NCBI RefSeq assembly: GCF_003201565.1
Contig: NZ_QJJP01000007.1
Span: forward strand, 57,875 to 121,874
Length of the DNA: 64,000 nt
Reading direction: 5' to 3'
Source of the DNA: Nitrosomonas sp. Nm84
GTDB lineage: Bacteria > Pseudomonadota > Gammaproteobacteria > Burkholderiales > Nitrosomonadaceae
This document shows, in pieces, positions 20,515 through 30,621 of the stretch. Both the position numbers and the translations under genes were made by a program. The notes below the pieces were generated by a model. The model was not told the DNA's origin. It searched no databases and was given only the letters and a program-made list of their open reading frames with translations. Positions within the stretch are counted from its first letter, which is position 1, and every line of letters begins with the position of its first letter.

Positions 20515-21492
20515 ATGAAAGGCATAGTGTTATTCGCGATTTTTAGCATTATTGTGCTGTCCGGTTGCGCCAAAAGCGGTGGTGGCAGCGGCAATGAGCC
20601 ACTGGTTCAATGTGGTGATGTGGCCGGTCGAAATCACCTCAATATCTTATCGATTAATCTGCTTTTCAAAGAAATTGAAACTCGCGATCAGCGTTTGGAT
20701 GCGATTGCCGAATTTGCAGAAAAAACACCGGTTGATGTCATTCTGCTGCAAGAAGTCGCTGGCGGTGCGCTGGTTCATACTGAAAATAGTGCAAAAGATC
20801 TGCAGAAGAAGCTTCGTGTCCGCAAGCGCGATTATGACTTGTACACGGCATTTGAAATTGGGTTGCCGGGTGTGCTAGGCGTAGCCAATGCCATATTGAG
20901 TCGCTGCGAAATCGACTACAGGGTGACCAAGCGATTGCCTCACGCGACTGAATTGAATTTTCAAGGACATGACATCAAGCTGCCTAGAAACGTGATGATG
21001 ACACGTATTAATATTCCCAATTCCAAGCGACTGAATATTTACAATACCCATCTTTGCTCTGCATGCACTGAGGAACAGTTTAGTGCCCAGATGGATGTTT
21101 TACTGCCGTTCATTGGCGAGGTAGAAGCGTCTTTTCCTCAAGGTAACTTTGCAATTCTGGGCGGAGATTTCAATATCGATCGCTTTCGCGTTGATCCCTT
21201 CGTAGAACGGTTTTTCTATGACAGGATCATTAATGCTGGTTTGATTGATGCCTATGCACAAAATAGGCCGTTAGACAGTTTGTGCGCCAACCCGAAACAA
21301 CCTGATGCGCATTGCACGGTAGAGGTTTCTACGCTGGATGCGGGAGGGTCTGCCAGGCGCGTCGATTATATTTTCATGAATCAGGCAAAGACTGTCCGTG
21401 AAAGCCGGGTGGTTTTTAACACGATTGTCGATCCCAGCCAGCCAAGCGTATCCGATCATGCGGGTGTGTTTATTTCAGTGGCTTTGCCCTGA
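20515..21492 (+). CDS. Endonuclease/exonuclease/phosphatase-fold lipoprotein
   Basis: A 325-residue protein with a lipoprotein signal (hydrophobic residues 4-19, lipobox VLSGC). The mature part has the EEP (DNase I-like) fold: 'LNILSINLLFKEIETRDQRLDAIAEF', the metal-binding Glu in 'VDVILLQEVAG', 'YNTHLCS', the 'LGGDFNID' motif, and the final 'VSDHAGVFISV' with the catalytic His. Such secreted members include sphingomyelinase-like phosphodiesterases and nucleases; the substrate cannot be told here. A GGAGTTAGAG site precedes the ATG. The next gene is convergent. Confidence 0.85.
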   Translation: MKGIVLFAIFSIIVLSGCAKSGGGSGNEPLVQCGDVAGRNHLNILSINLLFKEIETRDQRLDAIAEFAEKTPVDVILLQEVAGGALVHTENSAKDLQKKLRVRKRDYDLYTAFEIGLPGVLGVANAILSRCEIDYRVTKRLPHATELNFQGHDIKLPRNVMMTRINIPNSKRLNIYNTHLCSACTEEQFSAQMDVLLPFIGEVEASFPQGNFAILGGDFNIDRFRVDPFVERFFYDRIINAGLIDAYAQNRPLDSLCANPKQPDAHCTVEVSTLDAGGSARRVDYIFMNQAKTVRESRVVFNTIVDPSQPSVSDHAGVFISVALP

Positions 21493-21520
21493 TTGCCGGT
21501 AAAGAGTGGCGGGTGGTTGG

Positions 21521-23086
21521 TCAATTACCGACGACGATTACCGCCTCTGCGATATTTGAACGTAAGGTCGAGGATAAATCCAGGGTACCAGGGTTCGGAT
21601 CGTTATAGATTGCATACAAACGGTATGTGCCTGGCAAAATGGTGGAAGGTAGCGTGAGGTTTAAAACCTCGAGCAACTTAACATTGGGATCAATTTTGTG
21701 TTTAAAAGGTTGTGGTTCGGTGCTGAATTGAACACCTGGCTGGCCGCTCAGATACAAAAACTGGCCATCCGGGGTACTGATCGCCACCCATAGATCTTGA
21801 GCGACCGAGCGCTGCGGCGATATTTCCGTAACAGTAACATGAATCGGATCGTCAGGTTGATAACTTGCGAGTAAGCCTGTGAAGGTCAATTCACTGTAGC
21901 GGACGTTGTCCTCGATGCGGTACACGGTGCCATTGATATCTGCAACATAGACTTCGCCACTTTCATCCTCGCCCAAGCTGCTGATGCCAAAGTCGGTATC
22001 GGCCAGCAAGGTGGATTCGAAGCCGCTGCCTGAGCGTCTCATTCCGGCCAAACGTCCCGAGACGAAATCACCGAACAGATAGACGCCGCGCATGCGAGGG
22101 AAAATACCGCCGCGATAAACATGACCGCCGGTAACCGATTGGCCACCGGTGACATGATCATATTCTAGAACCGGGTTGATCAAACCACTGGTATCGCAAG
22201 ATGGCTGTTGAAAGCAGTGAGCACCCTCGAGAATATTCCAACCGTAGTTTTCGCCGCCGAGACTATTCGCGGCTTGAACGTTGATTTCTTCGTATTGTCC
22301 TTGGCCGACATCGGCTATGTAGAGATCGCCACTCTCGCGGTCGAACGAAAATCGCCAAGGATTACGCAAGCCGCTGGCCCAAATTTCCGGGCGAGTGTTA
22401 CTTGCGCCAGCAAATGGGTTGTTCGCGGGAATGGCATAAGGTTGCGCACCCGATTCAACATCAATTTTAAGCAGCTTGCCCAACAAAGACGATGGATTCT
22501 GACCGGATTCCAGTGGATCACCGCCTCCACCGCCGTCCCCCATGCCAATATACAGCATGCCGTCAGGCCCAAATGCGATTTGGCCGCCGTTATGATTGGA
22601 AAAAGGTTGATCCACAGTCAAAATAATACTTTCACTGGTTGCATCCGCGACATCGCCAGTTCCTGTCGCAGAAAAGCGAGACACGACGGTATTCCCAGCC
22701 GTATTGGTGTAGTTGACATAGAAATAACCTTTAGCCGCAAAATCTGGCGGGAAAGCAGCGCTCAACAGACCACGCTCACCACAACAGCCAACCCGATCGC
22801 TGATGTCTAAAAATGGTGTCGGTTGCAACGAGCTATTACTGACAATGCGAATCCGTCCCGATTGTTCAACGATAAAAAGCCGTCCCTTGCCGTCGCCTGC
22901 ATGTGTAATATGAATGGGTCTTTCCAGGCCATTCACTACTGGAACGAAACTGAGTTCCGGCCAACTTGCAGCGAAACTTGAGTGTCCTGAGACGATTAAA
23001 ACAAGAGCAATAATGACGGGGCACTGCTTGAATGGATTGACCCTCGGGTTCAGAAAATTTTCAAGGTTACGATTAGTGGTAAACAT
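21521..23086 (-). CDS. PQQ-dependent sugar dehydrogenase (GSDH) family protein
   Basis: A 521-residue exported protein (hydrophobic signal about residues 23-39, ending SFAA). Residues ~45-390 form the six-bladed propeller of the glucose/sorbosone dehydrogenase family: 'VNGLERPIHITHAGDGKGRLFIVEQSGRIRI', 'CGERGLLSAAF', 'NHNGGQIAFGPDGMLYIGMGDGGG', 'RNPWRFSFDRESGDLYIADVGQGQYEEIN', and 'GENYGWNILEG'. About 120 further residues look like an Ig-type beta domain. Known members oxidise sugars with PQQ in the periplasm, but many homologues have no assigned substrate, and PQQ synthesis genes are not seen here. Confidence 0.85.
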   Translation of the reverse strand: MFTTNRNLENFLNPRVNPFKQCPVIIALVLIVSGHSSFAASWPELSFVPVVNGLERPIHITHAGDGKGRLFIVEQSGRIRIVSNSSLQPTPFLDISDRVGCCGERGLLSAAFPPDFAAKGYFYVNYTNTAGNTVVSRFSATGTGDVADATSESIILTVDQPFSNHNGGQIAFGPDGMLYIGMGDGGGGGDPLESGQNPSSLLGKLLKIDVESGAQPYAIPANNPFAGASNTRPEIWASGLRNPWRFSFDRESGDLYIADVGQGQYEEINVQAANSLGGENYGWNILEGAHCFQQPSCDTSGLINPVLEYDHVTGGQSVTGGHVYRGGIFPRMRGVYLFGDFVSGRLAGMRRSGSGFESTLLADTDFGISSLGEDESGEVYVADINGTVYRIEDNVRYSELTFTGLLASYQPDDPIHVTVTEISPQRSVAQDLWVAISTPDGQFLYLSGQPGVQFSTEPQPFKHKIDPNVKLLEVLNLTLPSTILPGTYRLYAIYNDPNPGTLDLSSTLRSNIAEAVIVVGN

Positions 23087-23350
23087 GAGATATCGCCCTA
23101 TTCTACTGTTCAGGAAATTCTATAATACGCTGAAGATTGTTTTTGTATCAATGTATTTGTAGCCTCCCATATTATTTGAATGGGGGTAAATATGTTGCAC
23201 AAACAAGTTTATCTAGAACCCAGTTACTAAATTTATCCAATTTGGTAAGCCAAAAGGAGTTATAACCAAGTTTTGTATTGCTTCTGAGAAATAGAAGCTA
23301 AAGTTTGACAGGCTTTGATAAGGATTGCGGTATTTTTTCAGCGCAGGTGC
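23087..23350. other. AT-rich intergenic stretch
   Basis: About 260 bases upstream of the GSDH gene and downstream of the next minus-strand gene's terminator. No coding frame or RNA gene is visible. The promoter for the GSDH gene should lie close to 23087-23160, where the DNA is AT-rich. Confidence 0.4.
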
Positions 23351-23352
23351 CA

Positions 23353-23385
23353 CAAACGACCACCGGCTTTACCGGTGGTCGTTTG
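23353..23385 (-). terminator. Strong hairpin terminator after the 23401-24675 gene
   Basis: A perfect 14-bp stem (CAAACGACCACCGG with its complement) around a 5-base loop, 16 bases beyond the stop of the minus-strand lipoprotein gene. On the minus strand a short T-poor stretch follows, so it is a stable hairpin rather than a classical U-run terminator. The next coding gene on either side is more than 250 bases away. Confidence 0.7.
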
Positions 23386-23400
23386 AGCGACACTCCGCCT

Positions 23401-24675
23401 CTAGGGTCGTAGTTTCAGCATCATCGGTTGCATGCGTTTAACGGTATCCGGAGCGATCAAGCCTTTTATTTGCAAGGTTTTAACCGTTGACGCCGGTGCG
23501 CAATTGGCTACTTCCACTAGCTTAACGACGAGTGGGTTAAAGGTGACATCGACGCCGGTATAACTTCCCGCATCGTCGCCATCGCGATCACCACGGAATT
23601 TGAACTCCTTGACCGGGCCATTGGGGCCACCGCCTTGGCGATCATCATTATGGTCGGTGTCGACGTAGTGCGCCGAGCTTTCCACATTGCCCTGTATGCT
23701 GTCGATACGCCAGCCGGACGGCGCTGTGTAATAAGATTCGATGCGCTCTCCTTCTGCCGTAGTCCAATCGCTACGTGTTTCCTTGGCTTTCATCCAAAGC
23801 CGCAAATTGACATGCGTGCCATCACTGATCCAGTTTGCGGTTGCCCATACCTCGGGTCCGTTACCCGAATATTCTTTATCGCCTCGGGTATGCGGTGGTG
23901 TGTAGGATAAATAAGTGCTGCGCGTATAGGTTTCCGTTTTTTCCCGACACACCGGCGTGGCTGGTTGAATGACGGCAATACTGGAAATGGAACGGTCCTG
24001 CCATTCCAGGGTTAGGCGATTACTCGCGCTGGATAAGGGTACACCATTGGCACCGAGGTTGAGCGTCATATGATAGTGGGTAAGCCGATCCAGGCTGGAA
24101 GATACATCCAGCGTGCGTGATTTGTCCTGCAGCGTTACTTTGATCGGCGTGGTATCAAAATCGTAACCGAAAAATTCCAGCTTATTGCGGCGGCTTGCAT
24201 CCAATGCCATATCCACGGCTGCAGGAGTTACGTGACACAATGCCGGTTCAACCGGAGGCACCGACTGATGTAGCAGGCGAGCACGAATTCTTACCAGCGC
24301 CTGACGCACGCGGGCGCCGATGAAATCCGCATTACAGCGTAACTCTGTGCCGGTAGCGGCAACGCTGCGATTGAGCAGATCGGATACTTCATTACGTATG
24401 GTTGACTGGGCATCGGTAGTCAATTGTTGGGTAGTATCCTGCAATATCGTTTGCCAGGATGCGGAATTACGATCCAAGGCATCAATGGCTCCATCCAATG
24501 TGGCCACAGTATCGCCGGCAATGTCGCTCACTTTGTCGGTTGCTTTGTCGATTTTATCGCCAATGCTGCAACCTGACATCATGATCGGCATGAATACTGC
24601 CAGCCATATTAACGACTTGCAGGTGCCGACGCGTGTCTGAAAAAGGTGTGACAGGGGGATAGTGATTGCTTTCAT
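23401..24675 (-). CDS. Unknown lipoprotein
   Basis: A 424-residue protein. I chose the ATG at 24675 because AAGGAG lies about eight bases upstream, not the one at 24714. The signal ends in a lipobox MMSGC (Cys about residue 36). Next is a heptad-like helical segment (DKIDKATDKVSDIAGDT...), then a region with 'NADFIGARVRQALVRIRARL', then a probable beta-rich domain of ~250 residues, with an Asp-rich stretch (VDTDHNDDRQ...RGDRDGDDAG) that could bind metal. I recognise no family. It is monocistronic, followed by a strong hairpin. Confidence 0.75.
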   Translation of the reverse strand: MKAITIPLSHLFQTRVGTCKSLIWLAVFMPIMMSGCSIGDKIDKATDKVSDIAGDTVATLDGAIDALDRNSASWQTILQDTTQQLTTDAQSTIRNEVSDLLNRSVAATGTELRCNADFIGARVRQALVRIRARLLHQSVPPVEPALCHVTPAAVDMALDASRRNKLEFFGYDFDTTPIKVTLQDKSRTLDVSSSLDRLTHYHMTLNLGANGVPLSSASNRLTLEWQDRSISSIAVIQPATPVCREKTETYTRSTYLSYTPPHTRGDKEYSGNGPEVWATANWISDGTHVNLRLWMKAKETRSDWTTAEGERIESYYTAPSGWRIDSIQGNVESSAHYVDTDHNDDRQGGGPNGPVKEFKFRGDRDGDDAGSYTGVDVTFNPLVVKLVEVANCAPASTVKTLQIKGLIAPDTVKRMQPMMLKLRP

Positions 24676-24880
24676 GCTGTTGATCTCCTTATGGATTGTA
24701 GGAAAAACGCGCATTCCTGTGGCAATGTACAGAAAATAAAAGATATTTTTCTAAAGTTGAATATAGATAAAGTCTGATGTTTAGTCAAACATGTTGCTGC
24801 TGGAGTTTTGAATGGATGGAAATCCAGTGTTTCTTGCTGAGCGCAAAATGTTTACTGGAGTCTGATTTGAACTCGTGATT

Positions 24881-24901
24881 CCCCGTGGTCTTGCCACGGG
24901 G
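24881..24901. repeat. REP-like palindrome, copy 1
   Basis: CCCCGTGG-TCTTG-CCACGGGG forms an 8-bp stem with a 5-base loop. The surrounding 'att CCCCG...CTTGC...CGGGGtt' matches the palindrome at 29864-29883, so they look like members of one short palindromic repeat family. It lies 28 bases after the typA stop and may also end typA transcripts. Confidence 0.6.
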
Positions 24902-24928
24902 TTGCTTGCTGTCTGCCGAAATGGCTGT

Positions 24929-26743
24929 TTAAGCCGCTACGCGGGATGCGCGTTTGCGTTCGTGTTCCAGCAAATAACGTTTGCGGATACGGATTGTTTT
25001 TGGGGTAATTTCCACCAGTTCGTCATCCGCGATGAATTCAATCGCGGATTCCAGCGTGAGCTGAATCGGTGGAACCAATGTAACGGCTTCGTCGGTTCCA
25101 GATGCACGGATATTGGTTAGTTGCTTACCTTTGATTGGATTCACTACCAGATCATTGTCACGGCTGTGGATACCGATCACCATGCCTTCATACAGACGAT
25201 CACCAGGACTCACAAACATGCGGCCACGATCCTGTAATTTCCACAATGCATATGCAACCGCTTCGCCTTTTTCGGCGGAAATCAGCACGCCGTTTCTGCG
25301 CGGCGGAATTTCCGGACGCATTGGTGCAAATTCATCAAACACATGACTCATCAAGCCGGTGCCGCGTGTCATGGTCATGAATTCCGATTGAAAGCCGATC
25401 AAGCCGCGCGCAGGGATGCGATAATCCAGTCGCACGCGCCCTTTTGAGTCCGATACCATGTCCAGCAAATCACCACGGCGTGCGCCTAATGCTTCCATGA
25501 CAGCACCTTGGTTGGCTTCTTCAACATCGACGGTCAGCATTTCAAGCGGTTCGCATTTAACACCGTCGATTTCACGGATCACGACATGCGGGCGCGAAAC
25601 AGCAAGCTCATAGCCTTCCCGGCGCATATTTTCCAGCAAAATGGTCAGATGCAGTTCGCCGCGTCCGGAGATTAAAAATGAATCGGTTTCATTGGTTTCT
25701 TCCAGTCGCATCGCGACGTTGATTAACAACTCTTTTTCCAGACGCTCACGTAATTGACGACTGGTAACGAATTTACCTTCCTGACCGGCAAAAGGTGAGG
25801 TATTGACCTGGAATGTCATGGTTAAAGTCGGTTCGTCCACCGCCAGGATAGGCAATGCTTCCGGTTTGTCGATATCAGCCAGCGTGGTGCCGATGCTCAG
25901 CTCTTCCACGCCATTAATCAGTACGATATCGCCCGCCATGGCTTCTTTCATCTGAATACGTTCCAGACCTTGGAAACCAAGGACTTGGTTGATTTTTGCT
26001 TTTTTAGGCGTATTGTCGCCGGTCAATACCATGACTTCCTGCCCGGGTTTTAATTTACCGCGACGGATGCGTCCAATGCCGATGCGACCGACAAAACTGG
26101 AATAGTCCAGTGCACTGATTTGCAATTGTAAGGGTTCATCGGGATTGCCTACAGGGGCGGGAACATGTTTGACGATGGTGTCAAACAGCGGGCGCATGTC
26201 CGTACTGGGATTTTTCGTATCCAAGGTAGCAAAACCATTCAATGCCGAGGCATAGACGACTGGAAAATCCAGTTGTTCATCGTTAGCCCCAAGTTTATCA
26301 AACAAATCAAATGTTTGATCGACCACCCATTCGGCACGAGCGCCGGGCCGGTCAATTTTATTGATCACGACGATCGGACGCAAACCCAGCGCCAGTGCTT
26401 TTTTGGTAACAAAACGGGTTTGCGGCATAGGGCCTTCAACCGCATCAACCAGCAGCAATACGCCGTCGACCATCGACAAAACACGTTCGACTTCACCGCC
26501 AAAATCAGCATGACCTGGGGTATCAACGATATTGATGTGGATGCCTTCGTAATCAATGGCGCAATTTTTGGCTAAAATGGTAATGCCACGCTCGCGCTCA
26601 ATATCGTTGGAATCCATCACACGCTCGGAAATTTGTTGGTGTGAAGCAAACGTGCCGGCTTGATGCAAAAGTTTGTCAACCATGGTAGTTTTACCATGGT
26701 CAACGTGAGCGATGATGGCGATATTGCGGATTGGGCGAGACAT
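24929..26743 (-). CDS. typA: Translational GTPase TypA/BipA
   Basis: A 604-residue ribosome-associated GTPase of the EF-G-like group, involved in 50S assembly and stress responses. The ATG at 26743 ([20 protein letters not shown]) has GAGGAA upstream and matches the usual family start. G motifs are AHVDHGKTT (G1), [15 protein letters not shown] (G3) and NKIDRPGAR (G4); the C-terminal domain carries '[20 protein letters not shown]' and '[11 protein letters not shown]'. The length is that of E. coli BipA. It is transcribed alone. Confidence 0.97.
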   Translation of the reverse strand: MSRPIRNIAIIAHVDHGKTTMVDKLLHQAGTFASHQQISERVMDSNDIERERGITILAKNCAIDYEGIHINIVDTPGHADFGGEVERVLSMVDGVLLLVDAVEGPMPQTRFVTKKALALGLRPIVVINKIDRPGARAEWVVDQTFDLFDKLGANDEQLDFPVVYASALNGFATLDTKNPSTDMRPLFDTIVKHVPAPVGNPDEPLQLQISALDYSSFVGRIGIGRIRRGKLKPGQEVMVLTGDNTPKKAKINQVLGFQGLERIQMKEAMAGDIVLINGVEELSIGTTLADIDKPEALPILAVDEPTLTMTFQVNTSPFAGQEGKFVTSRQLRERLEKELLINVAMRLEETNETDSFLISGRGELHLTILLENMRREGYELAVSRPHVVIREIDGVKCEPLEMLTVDVEEANQGAVMEALGARRGDLLDMVSDSKGRVRLDYRIPARGLIGFQSEFMTMTRGTGLMSHVFDEFAPMRPEIPPRRNGVLISAEKGEAVAYALWKLQDRGRMFVSPGDRLYEGMVIGIHSRDNDLVVNPIKGKQLTNIRASGTDEAVTLVPPIQLTLESAIEFIADDELVEITPKTIRIRKRYLLEHERKRASRVAA

Positions 26744-26881
26744 AAGATAATTCCTCAAAAAATAAGCTGTTAGTTGCGGCGGCGGGGGCAACATTATAGC
26801 AGTTGATTGTTAATATGGCTAATTTATGTCTTGACTTAAATTTTTTTGTAAGTGATAACAAGTAAAAAAGGATTCAGACAG

Positions 26882-27844
26882 ATGCCTTCATTGATCCGTT
26901 ACTTATCGCAAAGTTCATTGCAGGATTTGCAACTGACAACGCAAGACATCGTTGCCAGTATTGAGCACCTGATCCTTGGCCGAAGCCAGCAGCAAGTCTG
27001 GAATGCGCCCAAGGCGGTGATCAGTCCACCGGATGGCCGGTATATGATGGCCACACTAGCGGCTGCCAATGATCCACCGTTTCTTGCGGTCAAAGCCCTG
27101 GTGCTGAATCCAGATAACCCGCAACACGGACTGAGCAGCATCAATGCGCTAGTGACATTGCTGGATAGCCATAGCGGATTACCGCTCGCAATAATCGATG
27201 GCAATTGGGTGACCGCTGTGCGTACCGCCGGATTGAGTGCTGTGGCCGCGAAACGGCTCGCACGGACGGATGCATCCGTCGCCGCCTTTGTCGGTTGCGG
27301 CATGCAGGCACATAGCCACTTGCAGGCATTGGTCGAGCTATTTCCATTGAAACAGATTCGTGCCTTTGCGCGTGGGGCTGCGAGTCGCGATGCATTCTGT
27401 CGCAGCGCGGAAAAAATGGGCTTGTCGGCAATTACCAGCAAAACAGCGCAGGAAGCAGTCCAAGACGCGGATTTGGTCGTCACTTCCGTAACATTGTCAC
27501 CACAACTGGTTGCATTTCTGAATGCACGCTGGTTGAAGTCCGGCGCTTTTGTCACGATGACGGATCTGGCGGCGCCATGGTTGGCTGAAAGTATGTCGGC
27601 GTTCGATCGAATTATTGTCGATGATCTGGAACAGGAAGCCAGCATGCCAAACCCATTGGTTGATCCAGCACTAGTTTGCGGCGATTTAACCGGTTTAGTG
27701 ACTGGAAAGGTGGCTGGTCGCTGCACAGATGACGAGCGCACTGCTTTTGTATTTCGGGGCTTGGCGTTGGGGGATTTGGCTGTCGCTGGGTTGGCTTATC
27801 AGCGTGCCTGTGAATGTTCACGAGGCACGCTGATTGATGATTAA
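26882..27844 (+). CDS. Ornithine cyclodeaminase / mu-crystallin family protein
   Basis: A 320-residue NAD(P)-dependent protein. ATG 26882 is preferred over GTG 26852 because AAAGGA lies about ten bases upstream. Family marks: 'KAVISPPDGRYMMATLAAAND', 'VTLLDSHSGLPLAIIDGNWVTAVRTAGLSAVAAKRLA', and the Rossmann segment 'VAAFVGCGMQAHSHLQAL'. The superfamily includes ornithine cyclodeaminase, alanine dehydrogenase and imine reductases; the true substrate cannot be set from sequence. It is divergent from typA and convergent with the chemoreceptor gene. Confidence 0.88.
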   Translation: MPSLIRYLSQSSLQDLQLTTQDIVASIEHLILGRSQQQVWNAPKAVISPPDGRYMMATLAAANDPPFLAVKALVLNPDNPQHGLSSINALVTLLDSHSGLPLAIIDGNWVTAVRTAGLSAVAAKRLARTDASVAAFVGCGMQAHSHLQALVELFPLKQIRAFARGAASRDAFCRSAEKMGLSAITSKTAQEAVQDADLVVTSVTLSPQLVAFLNARWLKSGAFVTMTDLAAPWLAESMSAFDRIIVDDLEQEASMPNPLVDPALVCGDLTGLVTGKVAGRCTDDERTAFVFRGLALGDLAVAGLAYQRACECSRGTLIDD

Positions 27845-27889
27845 GGAAAAATGCGCTGATTGGTTAGTCAATGTATTGCTGAAGATACT

Positions 27890-29623
27890 TTAGAATTCTT
27901 CCCACTCATCACTGCTGCCACCGGCTGCAACCTTGCGAGGTTGAATTGCTACCGATGATGCCGATGCTGCTTTTGCCTTTTTTGTGGCGGATCCGCGATT
28001 TGGCAGCTTGGCAACCGTTGACCGATTACTTCTTTTTATTGGTGTAGATGTATGGCCGCTGTCGCTTGACAGTTTAAATGCGCTAACGGCTTTTGTTAAT
28101 ACTTGTGCCTGTTCCTTCATGGATTCAGTCGCTGCTGCGGCTTCTTCCACTAACGCCGCATTCTGCTGGGTCACTTCATCCATCTGTGTTATCGCTTGAT
28201 TGACTTGTTCAATGCCGGAGCTTTGTTCATGCGATGCAGCGGAGATTTCATTCATGATGTCCGTTACGCGTTTGACAGCGTTGACGATTTCATCCATGGT
28301 TGCGCCTGCTTCATCCACTAGGCGGGTACCGTCTTCCACTTTAGTTACCGAATCGCTGATCAGTTCCTTGATCTCTTTGGCTGCCGTTGCAGAACGTTGC
28401 GCCAGTGTGCGCACTTCGGTCGCCACCACAGCAAAACCGCGCCCTTGTTCACCAGCCCGCGCTGCTTCTACTGCTGCGTTTAGCGCCAGGATATTGGTTT
28501 GGAAAGCAATACCATCAATCACACTGATGATGTCAACAATCTTTTTAGAGCTGTCGTTGATTGAGCTCATCGTTTGAACGACTTGATTGACCACCGCACC
28601 GCCTTTCATTGCGATTTCGGATGCGCCAGCGGCAAGTTGATTCGCTTGGCGGGCATTGTCTGCATTTTGTTTCACGGTGGATGTCAGTTCTTCCATCGAA
28701 GATGCGGTTTCTTCCAGACTGGAAGCCTGTTCTTCAGTGCGTTGGCTCAAATCTGTGGTGCCATGCGCAATCTCTTCCGAGGCTGTGTCAATTGAGTTGG
28801 TGCTACTCCTTACTTCGCTAACGATCTTAACCAGGTTGTCCTGCATTTCCTTCATTGCGCATAGTATGCTATCCGGGTATTTTGTGTTAGCCGAGATATT
28901 GCTGGATAAATCGCCATGAGCAATTTTTTGCATGATTTCAGACACATATTTCGGTTCACCGCCCAATTGTGCCATTAGGCTGCGCGTCACCGTTAACGCT
29001 AAGGCAAGTCCAATGATGACAGCAATCGCCAGTGTTGCCATGACAGAAGTTTGCGATGATGCAAATATTTGATCGGAATGCTTGCTGGCTGCCGCGCCGC
29101 CTTCTACATTAAGGTCGACTAATTTTAGCAATTGCATCGACATGTCATTGAAAAGTCGTTCAGACTCACCAGTCATCAATGTGCCTGCTTCTCCAGTTTT
29201 GTGCGCGCGAGACAGATTGAGCAGTTTTCGATGTTCTGCAAGATAGAGATTCCATTTTTGCATGAAATCCTCATACAAACTTTGTTCTTTGGGAGAACTG
29301 ATGAGATCTTTATATATCTTGAGGTTTTTATCTATGGTCATTGAAAGACCGGCAATAATATCTTTCTCATATTTTTCCATAACCTTGTCATCAGTTGAAA
29401 AAACATGATTTATTTCACCAATACGAAAGTCGGAGGTATTCGTATTTATTTCTGAAATAATTTTTACTGACGGCAGCCAGTTGGAGGTTATTTCAGTCGT
29501 TGCTTCGTTCATGCGATTCATCTGAAATAGAGCAAAAACAATCAAACAAATCGTGATGCCCGATAGTACCGTAAACGAACCAATCAGTTTGGTGCCTATT
29601 TTCATATCATTCAAAATGCTCAT
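27890..29623 (-). CDS. Methyl-accepting chemotaxis protein
   Basis: A 577-residue inner-membrane chemoreceptor. TM1 is about residues 12-32; residues ~33-185 form a four-helix-bundle (Tar-like/4HB_MCP) ligand domain; TM2 is about 190-212; then come a HAMP-like segment and the signalling domain with the hairpin tip '[33 protein letters not shown]'. After a flexible Ser/Lys-rich linker the protein ends in SSDEWEEF, resembling the WxxF pentapeptide that tethers CheR/CheB in Tar and Tsr. The ligand is unknown, and no che genes lie nearby. Confidence 0.93.
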   Translation of the reverse strand: MSILNDMKIGTKLIGSFTVLSGITICLIVFALFQMNRMNEATTEITSNWLPSVKIISEINTNTSDFRIGEINHVFSTDDKVMEKYEKDIIAGLSMTIDKNLKIYKDLISSPKEQSLYEDFMQKWNLYLAEHRKLLNLSRAHKTGEAGTLMTGESERLFNDMSMQLLKLVDLNVEGGAAASKHSDQIFASSQTSVMATLAIAVIIGLALALTVTRSLMAQLGGEPKYVSEIMQKIAHGDLSSNISANTKYPDSILCAMKEMQDNLVKIVSEVRSSTNSIDTASEEIAHGTTDLSQRTEEQASSLEETASSMEELTSTVKQNADNARQANQLAAGASEIAMKGGAVVNQVVQTMSSINDSSKKIVDIISVIDGIAFQTNILALNAAVEAARAGEQGRGFAVVATEVRTLAQRSATAAKEIKELISDSVTKVEDGTRLVDEAGATMDEIVNAVKRVTDIMNEISAASHEQSSGIEQVNQAITQMDEVTQQNAALVEEAAAATESMKEQAQVLTKAVSAFKLSSDSGHTSTPIKRSNRSTVAKLPNRGSATKKAKAASASSVAIQPRKVAAGGSSDEWEEF

Positions 29624-29863
29624 TTCTTTCTCTCAAAAAGGGTGAGTTTCTTTGCAAATCCATAACAAGAATTATTGCAATAATTCATTGATTTTAATGG
29701 TATTTGATAGCTTATGGAACGTGAGAAACGATTTGCGGAAGAAACAAATTATTCTTTAGCAGGTATCTTAATCAAATCCGAGATGAAATAACGGTGGAAT
29801 AGCAATAGTAAAATACACTATTTGCTTGGCTTGGAAGAGTCTTAAATCTCTTAGAGGTATATT

Positions 29864-29883
29864 CCCCGCTGCTTGCGGCGGGG
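29864..29883. repeat. REP-like palindrome, copy 2
   Basis: CCCCGC...GCGGGG forms a hairpin of about eight pairs around CTTG. The flanks (atatt before, gttcttcattgg after) resemble those of the copy at 24881-24901. It lies between the chemoreceptor gene (start 29623) and the small membrane protein gene; the rest of the 29624-29941 gap shows no gene. Confidence 0.6.
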
Positions 29884-29941
29884 TTCTTCATTGGATTTGA
29901 TAGGAAAGCTGAATTAGGTTTTTTAGAGAAAAGTGTATCGA

Positions 29942-30133
29942 CTATTCCTTATCCACGCCCGACATCAGGAATTTTACCAATAAGGCAAAAATAAAAGGGA
30001 CTGTACTCAGTGCGGTTACCATATAGTGTTCGGATGTGAACTGATCGCCTTCGTCCATGATGATGTAACCTAAAAATATTGTGACTGGGGTAATTATCGA
30101 TAACACAATTACCAAATTAAATAATCCTTTCAT
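29942..30133 (-). CDS. Small membrane protein of unknown function
   Basis: A 63-residue protein with two predicted membrane helices (about residues 4-26 and 37-58) separated by an acidic loop (MDEGDQFTSEH). An AAGGA site lies about nine bases before the ATG. I recognise no family. It is divergent from cutA, sharing the ~150-base upstream region. Confidence 0.6.
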   Translation of the reverse strand: MKGLFNLVIVLSIITPVTIFLGYIIMDEGDQFTSEHYMVTALSTVPFIFALLVKFLMSGVDKE

Positions 30134-30280
30134 TTGCGCAAGTCCTTTTTATAGATTGTTTTTTTACAGTATATGCTTATTGGCACGGTATTCCCAGTAT
30201 GCCAAAGTTTGCTATTACATCTGTCCATTGAGCAGCTAAGCAAGATAGAATTAAGCGTTTTGTATCAGCGAACAACACTG

Positions 30281-30604
30281 ATGGAACCCATTCTTATCAT
30301 CACCAATCTCCCTGATAAAAAGGGCGCGGCTGCTTTGGCGGAAGTATTAATCGATCAACAATTGGCTGCGTGCATCAATATTCTGAATTCGTGCACTTCG
30401 GTTTACCGCTGGCAGGGAAAAATTGAATCGGCTGAAGAAATTCCTGTTTTAATTAAAACCCAGCGGCAACACTATGAACGGGTTGAACAGTTGATCAAGA
30501 TGATGCATCCTTATGAACTTCCGGAAGTGATTATGGTTCCTATCATGGGCGGACTGCCAGCCTATTTGCAGTGGATAGCCGCTGAGACATCCCTATCTGA
30601 CTAA
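30281..30604 (+). CDS. cutA: CutA1 divalent cation tolerance protein
   Basis: A 107-residue trimeric PII-like protein. The ATG at 30281 is taken as start because the family begins at this point (MEPILIITNLPDKKGAAALAEVLID). Marks: 'QQLAACINILNSCTSVYRWQGKIE', 'EIPVLIKTQRQHYERVEQLI', 'HPYELPEVIMVPI'. CutA has been linked to copper tolerance. It stands 17 bases before dsbD, the usual cutA-dsbD arrangement of proteobacteria. Confidence 0.95.
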   Translation: MEPILIITNLPDKKGAAALAEVLIDQQLAACINILNSCTSVYRWQGKIESAEEIPVLIKTQRQHYERVEQLIKMMHPYELPEVIMVPIMGGLPAYLQWIAAETSLSD

Positions 30605-30621
30605 ATAACTACTGAATACTG

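Noticed and set aside
22208..22810. A 200-codon frame antisense to the PQQ-type dehydrogenase gene
   Set aside because: It is a shadow frame; the dehydrogenase motifs on the minus strand are unambiguous.
26899..27741. A 280-codon frame antisense to the ornithine-cyclodeaminase homologue
   Set aside because: It has no ribosome site and no family resemblance; the opposite strand carries a clear Rossmann-type protein.
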